Shown piece after piece: positions 36,899 to 45,464 of a DNA stretch of 64,000 bases; position 1 is the first letter of the stretch; each line of letters opens with the position of its first letter. Source of the stretch: Streptomyces cyaneogriseus subsp. noncyanogenus (GTDB lineage Bacteria; Actinomycetota; Actinomycetes; Streptomycetales; Streptomycetaceae); the NCBI RefSeq assembly GCF_000931445.1, contig NZ_CP010849.1:868001-932000 (forward strand). The letters are read 5' to 3'. The position numbers and the translations under genes were made by a program. The notes under the pieces were generated by a model, which worked only from the letters and a program-made list of their open reading frames with translations, was not told where the DNA came from and searched no databases.

Positions 36899-38655
36899 AT
36901 CTCCAGCAATGCCACCTGCCACAGCGTGTTCGCTCCCCGGTGGGTGCGGTGCGCGTTGGGCTCGGCGAGCAACTCGGCGACGTACTCCTGCCGCAGGACC
37001 CCGCGCGACCTGGCCTCGGGGGCGGTGAGGGCCTCGCGGACCCGCTCCAGCACCGGGCCGGCCATGTGCTTGATCGCCGGCACCGGGAAGTAGCCCTTGG
37101 GCCGGTCGACGACCTCCCGCGGCAGCACCTTGCGTCCGGCGGCCTTCAGCACGCCCTTGCCGCCGTCCGCCAGCTTCAGTTCGGGCGGGCAGGCGGCGGC
37201 CAGCTCGACCAGTTCGTGGTCGAGGAACGGCACCCGGGCCTCCAGCCCCCAGTCCATGGTCATGTTGTCCACCCGCTTGACCGGGTCGTCGACCATCAGC
37301 ACATGTGTGTCCAGCCTCAGGTCCGCGTCGAGCGCCGTCTCGGCGCCGGGGATCGCCATGTGCGCCCGGACGAACTCGCCGGAGACGTCGTGTTCGGGGA
37401 GGAAGCCGGGTTCCAGGATGCGGGCGAGGCCGGCGTGCGGCCGGTCGAAGTAGGCGTCGATGTACGCCTGTGCGGCGCGCGGGCGGGGCACGCCCGCCAT
37501 GGCCGGGTACCAGTCGTAGCCCGCGAACACCTCGTCGGCGCCCTGGCCGCTCTGGACGACCTTGACCTCCTTGGCGACCTGCTCGGACAGCAGGTGGAAG
37601 GCGACGACGTCGTGGCTCATCATGGGCTCGCTCATGGCCGCGACCGCCCCGTCCAGGGCCCGGGAGACCCGGTCGGAGGGGACCATGAGCTGGTGGTGGT
37701 CGGTGTCGAAGTGCCGCGCCACCAGATCGGAGTAGCGGAACTCGTCCCCCTCCTCGTCCCCCTCGGCGTCGAAGCCGACGCTGAAGGTGGCCAGGTCGCG
37801 CTGCCCCTCCTCGGCGAGCAGCGCGACGATGAGGCTGGAGTCCAGGCCGCCGGAGAGCAGCACACCGACCGGCACGTCGGCGACCATGCGGCGGCGCACT
37901 GCGGTGCGCAGCGCCTCCAGTACGGCGTCCGTCCAGTCCTCGGCGCTCATCCCGGCGTACTCGGGCCGCCGGGTGTACTCGGGCTGCCAGTAGACGTGGT
38001 CGCGGTGGGTGCCGTCCGGCTCGATCACGCGGACCGTGGCCGGCGGCAGTTTGCGCACCCCGTTGAGCACGGTGCGGGGCGCGGCGACGGTCGCGTGCCA
38101 GCTGAAGTACTGGTGCAGGGCGACCGGGTCCAGGGAGGTGTCCACGCCGCCGCCGGCCAGCAGCGCGGGCAGGGAGGAGGCGAAGCGGAGCCGTTCCGGT
38201 GTCTGCGTCAGGTAGAGCGGTTTGACGCCGAGCCGGTCGCGGGCCAGGATCAGCCGCCCGGTGTCCTGCTCGACGATGGCGAAGGCGAACATGCCGTAGA
38301 AGCGATCCACACAGGCCGTGCCCCACTCCTGGTATCCCTTGAGGACGACCTCGGTGTCGGAGTCGGACAGGAAGTGGTGGCCGAGGGCGCGCAGTTCCTC
38401 CCGCAGTTCCCGGTAGTTGTAGACGCAGCCGTTGAAGACACCGACCACCCGCCCCTGGGGGTCGGCCATGGGCTGGGCGCCGCTCTCGGACAGCCCGATG
38501 ATCTTCAGACGGCGGTGGCCGAGGGCGACCGGCCCCTGGGACCACAGCCCGCGGCCGTCGGGGCCCCGGGGCGCGAGCCGGTCGGTCATCCGCTCGACGG
38601 CCGCGATGTCGGGCCGGCCGTCGTCGAAGCGGATCTCACCGCTGAGGCCGCACAT
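36871..38655 (-). CDS. Asparagine-synthetase-like amidotransferase (N-acetylglutaminylglutamine amidotransferase type)
   Basis: A 594-residue class II amidotransferase. Cys2 of MCGLSGEIRFDD is the glutaminase nucleophile. The glutaminase domain continues with RLAPRGPDGRGLW, VFNGCVYNYRELREEL and SDTEVVLKGYQEWG. The synthetase domain has the PP-loop LLSGGLDSSL and QSGQGADEVFAGYDWYP. Details such as LLAGGGVDTSLDPVALHQY match the amidotransferase that amidates N-acetylglutaminylglutamine, an osmolyte dipeptide, more closely than housekeeping AsnB. The usual ATP-grasp/GNAT partner is missing here. In this setting it might instead supply Asn for the Asn-type NRPS modules or amidate a peptide; I cannot decide. 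Confidence 0.85.
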   Translation of the reverse strand: MCGLSGEIRFDDGRPDIAAVERMTDRLAPRGPDGRGLWSQGPVALGHRRLKIIGLSESGAQPMADPQGRVVGVFNGCVYNYRELREELRALGHHFLSDSDTEVVLKGYQEWGTACVDRFYGMFAFAIVEQDTGRLILARDRLGVKPLYLTQTPERLRFASSLPALLAGGGVDTSLDPVALHQYFSWHATVAAPRTVLNGVRKLPPATVRVIEPDGTHRDHVYWQPEYTRRPEYAGMSAEDWTDAVLEALRTAVRRRMVADVPVGVLLSGGLDSSLIVALLAEEGQRDLATFSVGFDAEGDEEGDEFRYSDLVARHFDTDHHQLMVPSDRVSRALDGAVAAMSEPMMSHDVVAFHLLSEQVAKEVKVVQSGQGADEVFAGYDWYPAMAGVPRPRAAQAYIDAYFDRPHAGLARILEPGFLPEHDVSGEFVRAHMAIPGAETALDADLRLDTHVLMVDDPVKRVDNMTMDWGLEARVPFLDHELVELAAACPPELKLADGGKGVLKAAGRKVLPREVVDRPKGYFPVPAIKHMAGPVLERVREALTAPEARSRGVLRQEYVAELLAEPNAHRTHRGANTLWQVALLEIWLQTHGIH

Positions 38656-38919
38656 CAGGCCGACCTCCTTCCGGTGAGGCGCCCGGCCGGTGCCGACGGG
38701 CGTGCGGCGGCCACCGCCCGGGGGGCGGCGGGAGACAAGGACAACAAGGGTGTGCTGGACATGAAGGCGTGACTCTCCTTGATCACAGGACTGGGCACCG
38801 GCGCGTCCGGCCCCGGCCCGCGGCGGCCGGGCGGTCCGGCCGGGCCGCTCGCACGGGCCGGTGACGGCTCGGCCGGCGCGGGACGAGACGTACGGGAGGC
38901 GAGGGGGCCGGCATGGGGG

Positions 38920-40110
38920 TCAGCCGACCGCGTCCCCGGCCGCCGTGCTGTGCAGGGGCGAGAGGGCGCCGAGGGCCGCCGCCGGGGCGGCCGGACGCCG
39001 GGTGGAGGCGGGGCGGCGGCGTACGGTGCGCCCGCCGCGGGTCTCGTCCACCATCAGATCGACACTGGCGAGCAGGTCCTCCTCCGCCGCCGCGCGCCGC
39101 AGCCGGTGCGCGGAGCTTCCGTCGGTCAGGGCCCGCTCCAGGAGGGCGTGCACCGTCTCCCAGTCGCCGGACGCCTCCAGCGCGGGGCGCAGCCGGTCCC
39201 GCATGCGGCGCAGTACCTCCGCGGCCGGTGCGGCCCGCCGGGTCCGCGGGTCCACCAGGGTGCCCTCCAGGCCGGAGCGGGCGGCGCGCCAGGTGGCGGC
39301 GCGAAGCCACTCGTGGTGACCGCCGCACGGGGGGCCGCCGCCGTCCGCCAGCCGCTCGCAGGCGTCGCGGACCAGCGCCCGGAAGAGGCCGGCGACCAGC
39401 ACGACCGTCTCCACGCGCGGGCAGGCGTCGCAGATGCGCAGTTCGAGGGTGCGCTGGTGCGCCGACGGCCGTACGTCGTGGTAGACCATCCCGGCGTCGC
39501 TGATGACGCCGGAGGCGATCAGTTCGTCGATGGCGGCGTCGTACTCCCGCGCGTCGGCATGGCAGCCGGCCGGCCCGGCGGTGGGCCAGCGCTGCCAGAG
39601 CATGGTGCGCCAGCTCGCGTACCCCGTGTCCGCTCCCAGCCAGAACGGCGAACTGGCGGACAGTGCCAGCAGGGGTGGCAGCCAGGGGGAGACCAGGCAC
39701 ATGGCGCGGACGGCGGTGTCCCGGTCCGGCACGTCGACGTGGACCTGGGCACTGCAGATGAGCTGCTCGTCGGCGACCTTGCGGTACTCCTCGGCCATGT
39801 GCCGGTAGCGGGGATCGGCGGTCACCTCGCGCGGGTGGATGCGGGCCAGCGGCACCGTGCCGGCCGCCACCACGGCCAGACCGAGCGAGGAGGCCGCCGC
39901 GTCCAGCCGGCGGCGGGCGACGGACAGGTCCCGGTAGAGGCCGTCGAGGGTGTCGTGCACTCCGCTGTTGCTCTCGACGACCGACTGCTGGAGTTCGGTG
40001 GTGAAACCGGGTCTGTGCACCCGGTCCAGAACCGCGCGGGCATGCGGCACCAGCCGCCCGCTCTCCACGTCCAGCACGTGGAACTCTTCCTCTGCCCCGA
40101 TGCGCAACAT
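38920..40110 (-). CDS. Carboxylate-amine ligase (glutamate-cysteine ligase GCS2/YbdK type)
   Basis: A 396-residue ATP-dependent ligase of the GCS2 family. It begins LRIGAEEEFHVLDVESG, the conserved E-E-E nucleotide/metal site. It continues with VVESNSGVHDTL, the AQVHVDVPDRD strand, SPFWLGADTGYASWR and RTLELRICDACP. Family members join a glutamate-type carboxylate to an amine. ATG 40110 is chosen over the adjacent GTG because of spacing to GGGGAG. It lies upstream of the amidotransferase with 264 bases between, so ligase, amidotransferase and S9 peptidase may form a small dipeptide pathway. The C terminus is an Arg/Ala-rich tail. Confidence 0.87.
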   Translation of the reverse strand: MLRIGAEEEFHVLDVESGRLVPHARAVLDRVHRPGFTTELQQSVVESNSGVHDTLDGLYRDLSVARRRLDAAASSLGLAVVAAGTVPLARIHPREVTADPRYRHMAEEYRKVADEQLICSAQVHVDVPDRDTAVRAMCLVSPWLPPLLALSASSPFWLGADTGYASWRTMLWQRWPTAGPAGCHADAREYDAAIDELIASGVISDAGMVYHDVRPSAHQRTLELRICDACPRVETVVLVAGLFRALVRDACERLADGGGPPCGGHHEWLRAATWRAARSGLEGTLVDPRTRRAAPAAEVLRRMRDRLRPALEASGDWETVHALLERALTDGSSAHRLRRAAAEEDLLASVDLMVDETRGGRTVRRRPASTRRPAAPAAALGALSPLHSTAAGDAVG

Positions 40111-40293
40111 CACGCGTCTCCCCTTGCCGAGTCCTCCGGCCGGCCGCCGCTCTCCGCACCTCAGGGCGGTGACGGACGCCGTTCCGTGCGTGGATCGAGT
40201 GCCCCGACTCACGCCCGGAAAGCCTCCTCACCGCCATCTTGTGGATCACATGTCTCACCTGAGCGGCGCCGGGCCCCGGCTCCGCCCGGGTGC

Positions 40294-40315
40294 CCGGCGC
40301 CCAGAAAGGCGCCGG
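40294..40315 (-). terminator. Strong GC hairpin downstream of the SDR gene
   Basis: A perfect eight-base stem CCGGCGCC (40294-40301) and GGCGCCGG (40308-40315) encloses the six-base loop CAGAAA (plus-strand reading). It lies 70 bases after the SDR stop, in the gap before the ligase gene. It is a good intrinsic-type terminator for transcripts coming from the SDR and PKS side, although without a U tract. Confidence 0.6.
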
Positions 40316-40384
40316 CCGGCTCCTCGGAGGGCGGGTGCGGTGGGCGCGGGGCGTCCCCGGTGTACGGGCGCCCGGGGCGGGGGC

Positions 40385-41155
40385 TCAGGACGGCGCGATC
40401 GGCCCGAGGTAGGCCCCGCCCGAGACGTCGATGGTCCGGCCGGTGATGTGGCGGCCCTGGGGGCTCGCCAGGAAGACGACGACGTCGGCGACGGCCTCCG
40501 GGTCGCCGATGCGGCCGAGTGCGGTGATCGCCTCCAGCGCGGCGACCATCTGGGGGACGGCGGTGTAGTGCTCGGTCATGTCGGTGCGCACCGCTCCCGG
40601 CGCCACCGTGTTGACCGTGATGCCGCGCCGGCCCAGCTCGTTGGCGAGGGAGGGGGCCAGCGCCTCCAGCGCGGCCTTGGTGAGGGTGTAGCCGATCTGT
40701 GTGGAGACGGCCACCCGGCTGGCGATCGAGCCCATGTTGATGATCCGCCCGCCGTCGTTCAGCATCGGCAGCGCGCGCTGTGTGACGAAGAACGGCGCGG
40801 TGACGTTGACTCTGAGCAGCCTTTCCAGCTCCTCCCGGGTGACCTGCGCCATCGGGCTCTGCGAGGAGATGCCCGCGTTGTTGACGAGGATGTCCAGTCC
40901 GCCGTCCGCCAGCCACGGCGTCAGGCCCTCGAACAGGCGGTCCACTCCCCCGTCCGCGTCGAAGCGGGCCGGCACGGCGCACGCCTGCCCGCCCGCGCCC
41001 ACGATCCGCGCCACGGTCTCCTCGGCCGCCCGCCGGTTGCCGCCGTAGTGCACGGCCACCCGCGCGCCCTCCGCGGCGAGGCGGAGCGCCGTCGCCCTGC
41101 CGATGCCGCGCGAACCGCCGGTCACCAGCGCCGTCTTGCCTTCCAGCAGGCCCAT
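40385..41155 (-). CDS. Short-chain dehydrogenase/reductase (FabG-like)
   Basis: A 256-residue classical SDR. NADP-binding motif TGGSRGIGRATA is at residues 13-24, the structural NNAG follows, and the catalytic Ser, Tyr and Lys are in NMGSIASRVAVSTQIGYTLTKAA. The PGAVRTDMTEHY segment and the C-terminal TGRTIDVSGGAYLGP are typical of 3-oxoacyl-ACP reductase-like enzymes. It begins with a GGGGGA site and lies 159 bases after the PKS thioesterase gene on the same strand. It may be a PKS tailoring ketoreductase, or a generic oxidoreductase. Confidence 0.88.
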   Translation of the reverse strand: MGLLEGKTALVTGGSRGIGRATALRLAAEGARVAVHYGGNRRAAEETVARIVGAGGQACAVPARFDADGGVDRLFEGLTPWLADGGLDILVNNAGISSQSPMAQVTREELERLLRVNVTAPFFVTQRALPMLNDGGRIINMGSIASRVAVSTQIGYTLTKAALEALAPSLANELGRRGITVNTVAPGAVRTDMTEHYTAVPQMVAALEAITALGRIGDPEAVADVVVFLASPQGRHITGRTIDVSGGAYLGPIAPS

Positions 41156-41314
41156 GGGCTTCCCCCTGTCCCGGTGCGGTCCGTCATGAGGCGGCCCGGC
41201 AGCACCACTGGCGACGAGACTGCCGCACTCCGTCCGCGCACACCTGCGCGTCCGGCCCGTTCTCCAGCCGCTCTCCAGCGCCTCTGCTCCGGACCGGGGA
41301 GGCGAGGTTCCCGC

Positions 41315-44300
41315 TCAGGGGACCAGGGTCCGTGCCCCGGCGGCCGGGACGCCCGGGATGCTCCGCAGCCAGTCATCGACCGCACGGGCCGTGCCGTCCA
41401 CGTGGTCCGTCATCATGGAACAGTGGTCGCCGGGCACCTCCACATAGCGGTCCGCCCCCTTCCAGGTGGAACGCCACTCGTGGTCTTCCAGGACCTCGCC
41501 GGGCACACCGGGGACGCACCGCGCCGGGCGCACGAACAGGGTCGGGGCCCGCAGGGGGCCGGGCGACCAGTGCGCGAACGCGTCCATGTAGCGGCGCATG
41601 GCGGTCAGGCCCTGGAAGTCCAGCGCCGCGAAGTGCGCCCGGCGGTCCAGCACCTCGTGGTTCATGGCCCGGATCAGGCGCTCCGGCATGTCCCCCAGCA
41701 CATAGGCGTCCAGCAGCACCACGGCAGCCGGCGCGATCCCCTCGGCCTCCAGGCGTCCGGCCACCGCGTGGGCCAGCATCCCTCCGGACGAGTAGCCGAC
41801 CAGCACGTACGGTTCGCCGCCCCGGTGGGCGCGTACCGCCGCCGCCTGGACGTCGATCATCGTTTCGGCGTCCCGGGGCAGCAGGTCACCGCCGTCCGCG
41901 AAGCCGGGCAGCGGCAGCGCCGTGACCTCCCCCGCTCCCCGGTAGGCGGAGGCGAGGGCGCCGAACTGCAGGGTGAGGGGCACGGGGACGAGCGGCGGCA
42001 GACACAGCAGGGCGGGCCCGCGGTCGCCGGGGGAGGCGGTCTCGCGGGCGCCGGGGGAAAGGGGCAGCGGGCGCAGCCCTTGGAGCAGCGCGGACGTGTC
42101 GTCGGTATCGGGGCGCAGGTGCAGGGCCGCACCGAGGAAGCGGTTCGCCTCGGCGGTCTTCCCGTCCGCGCGGGCCTGCTGGAACAGGTCCCCGAACGAC
42201 GGGCCCGGGTCCGTCCGCGACGCGGACGGACCGGAAGCCTCCGGTCCCGGCGCCGCCGTCTCCTGGACCGCGAGCTCGGCCCGGAGGTGGTCCACCAACG
42301 CGTACGGTGTCGGATGCTCGAACACCACGGCCGGGGAAAGGGCGAGCCCTGTCGCGGTGGCCAGAGCGTTCCGCATGGCCACGGCGGTCAGCGAGTCGAA
42401 CCCGGCGTCCCGGAACCGGCCCTCCGGGTCCGGTCTCCGGGTCGCGGCGTAGCCGAGGGCGGACGCGGCCTCGGCCAGCACCAGATCCAGCAGGGCCTGT
42501 CGCCTGTCCTCCCCGGCCGGTCCGGGCACGCGCCACCGGGGCGGCCGCTCCCGCTCCTCCTGCTGCCCCTGGCCCACTTGACGTTCGTGACGGTCCCGGG
42601 ACGTCGAGGGCCCTCCCCAGTGCCGTGCGGCGGTCTCGGGCTCCGTCGCCCCGGCCGGGCCCCGGTCCCGCACCCAGTACCGCTGCCTCTGGAACGCGTA
42701 GGTCGGCAGGTCGAGCTCGCGCCCCCGCGAGGAGTCCGCGCCCAGGGCCGCCGCCCAGTCGACGGGCACACCCCGTACGAACAGCTCGGCCAAGGCGCGC
42801 ACGAGCGCCCGCCGTTCCGTCGTCCGCCGGCGCAACGACGGCACCCAGTGCACGGCTCGCGGGCCGGTCGCGCACTCGGGCCCCATCGAGCTGAGCGAGG
42901 CGTCTGCGCCGACTTCCACGCACACCTCGGCGCCGGCGTCCGCCAGCTCCCGCACCGCTCGGGAGAAGAGGACCGGCTGCCGTATCTGCCGCACCCAGTA
43001 CTCCGGGTCGCACACCTCCCGCGGCCGCACGGAGGTCCCGGTGACCGTGGACACCCAGCCGATGCCGGGTGAGCGGAACTCCACCGTCGCGAGGACCTGC
43101 CGGAAAGCGTCCAGCACGGGCTCCATCGACTGCGAGTGAAAGGCATGTGTCACCGGCAGCGGGGTGACCTTGCACCCCTGTTCGCGCCAGGTGTCCGCCA
43201 GTCGCCCGACCGCCTCCAGGTGTCCCGAGACGACCGCGGAGGAAGGCCCGTTGACGGCCGCGATCTCCACGCCCGTACCGGGTGACAGGCCGGACTCGGC
43301 GAGCCAGGAGACGACGTCCTGGGAAGGGGCCCTGACCGCCGCCATCCCGCCGCCCTGCGGCAGCTCCCGCATCAGCCGTCCACGGGCCGCCACGAGCCGG
43401 GCGGCGTCCTGGAGGCTCCACAGTCCGGCCGCATGGCCCGCGGCGAACTCGCCGACCGAGTGGCCGGCGACCCAGGAGGGCCGCACACCCCAGGAGTGCC
43501 ACAGCCGCCACAACGCCACCTCCACGGCGAAGAGCGCCGGCTGCGCGAAATCCGTACGGCCGAGAAGGTCCGCGGCCGCGGATCCCTCCTCGGCGAACAT
43601 CACCTCCCGCAGCGGGCGGTCGAGCAGGCCGTCCATGGCCTCGCACACCTCGTCGAGGGCGTGGGCGAAGGCCGGGTAGGACGCGTACAGCTCCCGTCCC
43701 ATTCCCGCCGACTGCGTTCCCTGCCCGGGGAAGACGAAGGCGACCCGGCCGCCGGCTCCCGCCCGTGCTCGTACGACGTTGGCGGCGGCGCCCTGGCCGG
43801 CCAGGGCGTCCAGACCGATCAGCAGTTCCTCGCGGGTCTCCCCGATCACCGCCGCCCGGTGTTCGAGGGCCGCTCGCGAGGACGCCAGCGCGCCCGCGAC
43901 GCTCGCCGTGTCCGCGGGCCCGGTCGCCCGCACCCACCCCGCCAGCCGCGCCGCCTGCGCTTCCAGCGCCTCGGGGGTGTGCCCGCTGATCACCCACGGC
44001 ACCACACCCATGGCGCCCGCGCCGACCGCGGGCTCCCCGGCCACCGGCGTCTCCTGCTCCAGGACGAGGTGCGCGTTGGTACCGCTGATCCCGAACGACG
44101 ACACGGCCGCACGCCGCGCCCGCCCCGTCTCCGGCCACCGCCGCGCCTCCGTCAGCAACTCCACCGCGCCCGAGGACCACTCCACATGCGGCGACGGCCG
44201 GTCCACGTGCAACGTCCGCGGCAGCACACCATGACGCAACGCCATCACCATCTTGATGACACCCGCCACACCCGCAGCCGCCTGCGTATGCCCGATGTTG

Positions 44301-45442
44301 GACTTCAGCGATCCCAGCCACAGAGGCTCCCGCTCCGTCGAGCGCCGTCCGTACGTCGCCAGCAACGCCTGCGCCTCGATCGGATCACCCAGCGCGGTCC
44401 CCGTGCCATGCGCCTCCACCGCGTCCACGTCGGCGGCGTCCAGCCGGGCGTCCGCCAACGCCTGCCGGATCACCCGCTGCTGCGCCGGACCGTTGGGCGC
44501 CGTCAGACCGTTCGACGCCCCGTCCTGGTTCACCGCCGAACCCCGCACCACCGCCAGCACCCGATGCCCGTTGCGCCGCGCGTCCGACAGACGCTCCACC
44601 ACCAGCACACCCACACCCTCGGCCGGACCGAACCCGTCCGCACCGGCGGCGAACGCCTTGCACCGGCCGTCCGGTGCGAGGCCCCGCTGCCGGCTGAACT
44701 CCGTGAACGTCGCGGGTGTCGCCATCACCGTCACACCGCCCGCCAGGGCCAGCGAGCACTCCCCCGACCGCAGCGCCCGCACCGCCAGATGCAAGGCGAC
44801 CAGCGACGACGAACACGCCGTGTCCACCGACACCGCGGGCCCTTCCAGACCCAGTACGTACGCCACCCGGCCGGACGCCACACTCCCCGCACTGCCACTG
44901 CCGAGGTGGCCTTCGAGATCGGCCGGGAGGTCCCCGGTCTCCGGTACGTATGCCTGGTGCATCAGGCCCGTGAAGACTCCGGCCGGGGTTCCGCGCAGCG
45001 AGCGGGGGTCGATGCCCGCCCGCTCCAGCGCCTCCCACGACGTCTCCAGCAGCAACCGCTGCTGCGGATCCATCGCCAGCGCCTCACGCGGCGAGACACC
45101 GAAGAACCCCGCGTCGAACTCCGCCGCCCCGTACAAGAACCCACCCGAGCGCGCGTAACTCGTCCCCGGCCGGTCCGGGTCCTCGTCGAACAGCCCCTCC
45201 AGATCCCACCCGCGGTCCGCCGGGAACTCCCCGATCGCGTCCACGCCCCCGGCCACCATCTCCCACAGCGCCTCCGGAGACTCCACACCCCCCGGGAAGC
45301 GGCAGCCCATCCCCACGATCGCGACGGGCTCGTGCGCTCGCTCGACGAGGCGGCGGTTCTCCTCTCGTAACTGCCGGGTCTCCTTCAGGGAGTTCCGCAG
45401 CGCGTCGATGAGCTGACTCTCGGCAGGTGCTTCCGTCTGCAT
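41315..45442 (-). CDS. Modular PKS-A: KS, AT (malonyl), ACP, TE (final module)
   Basis: A 1375-residue terminal PKS. An N-terminal coiled docking helix (residues 10-35) precedes the KS (39-460, active Cys210 in [17 protein letters not shown] and NIGHTQAA). The AT has Ser662 in [10 protein letters not shown] and the malonyl-type HAFH motif at 766-769. There is no KR, DH or ER, so the last keto group stays unreduced. The ACP has [12 protein letters not shown]. The thioesterase (last 260 residues) shows [17 protein letters not shown] and GDHCSMM for its triad. It lies 22 bases after the PKS-B stop, with GAGG before ATG 45442. It should release the chain as a beta-keto acid or macrolactone. Confidence 0.94.
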   Translation of the reverse strand: MQTEAPAESQLIDALRNSLKETRQLREENRRLVERAHEPVAIVGMGCRFPGGVESPEALWEMVAGGVDAIGEFPADRGWDLEGLFDEDPDRPGTSYARSGGFLYGAAEFDAGFFGVSPREALAMDPQQRLLLETSWEALERAGIDPRSLRGTPAGVFTGLMHQAYVPETGDLPADLEGHLGSGSAGSVASGRVAYVLGLEGPAVSVDTACSSSLVALHLAVRALRSGECSLALAGGVTVMATPATFTEFSRQRGLAPDGRCKAFAAGADGFGPAEGVGVLVVERLSDARRNGHRVLAVVRGSAVNQDGASNGLTAPNGPAQQRVIRQALADARLDAADVDAVEAHGTGTALGDPIEAQALLATYGRRSTEREPLWLGSLKSNIGHTQAAAGVAGVIKMVMALRHGVLPRTLHVDRPSPHVEWSSGAVELLTEARRWPETGRARRAAVSSFGISGTNAHLVLEQETPVAGEPAVGAGAMGVVPWVISGHTPEALEAQAARLAGWVRATGPADTASVAGALASSRAALEHRAAVIGETREELLIGLDALAGQGAAANVVRARAGAGGRVAFVFPGQGTQSAGMGRELYASYPAFAHALDEVCEAMDGLLDRPLREVMFAEEGSAAADLLGRTDFAQPALFAVEVALWRLWHSWGVRPSWVAGHSVGEFAAGHAAGLWSLQDAARLVAARGRLMRELPQGGGMAAVRAPSQDVVSWLAESGLSPGTGVEIAAVNGPSSAVVSGHLEAVGRLADTWREQGCKVTPLPVTHAFHSQSMEPVLDAFRQVLATVEFRSPGIGWVSTVTGTSVRPREVCDPEYWVRQIRQPVLFSRAVRELADAGAEVCVEVGADASLSSMGPECATGPRAVHWVPSLRRRTTERRALVRALAELFVRGVPVDWAAALGADSSRGRELDLPTYAFQRQRYWVRDRGPAGATEPETAARHWGGPSTSRDRHERQVGQGQQEERERPPRWRVPGPAGEDRRQALLDLVLAEAASALGYAATRRPDPEGRFRDAGFDSLTAVAMRNALATATGLALSPAVVFEHPTPYALVDHLRAELAVQETAAPGPEASGPSASRTDPGPSFGDLFQQARADGKTAEANRFLGAALHLRPDTDDTSALLQGLRPLPLSPGARETASPGDRGPALLCLPPLVPVPLTLQFGALASAYRGAGEVTALPLPGFADGGDLLPRDAETMIDVQAAAVRAHRGGEPYVLVGYSSGGMLAHAVAGRLEAEGIAPAAVVLLDAYVLGDMPERLIRAMNHEVLDRRAHFAALDFQGLTAMRRYMDAFAHWSPGPLRAPTLFVRPARCVPGVPGEVLEDHEWRSTWKGADRYVEVPGDHCSMMTDHVDGTARAVDDWLRSIPGVPAAGARTLVP
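44971..45324 (-). repeat. Repeat of PKS-A KS start, matched at 61959-62312
   Basis: The first part of the PKS-A KS is repeated at 61959-62312 (offset 16988) with only a few substitutions, for example near 45080 and 45097. It shows that the KS at the right end of the window is of the PKS-A type. Confidence 0.85.
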
Positions 45443-45464
45443 CAGGACCTCGCTCAGTCAGTCG

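Noticed and set aside
34388..38545. One continuous 1385-residue minus-strand frame joining the S9 peptidase to upstream sequence
   Set aside because: Upstream of 36898 the frame lies over the amidotransferase gene, which is the real coding frame there. The extra sequence is Arg/Pro/Gly-rich with no family pattern.
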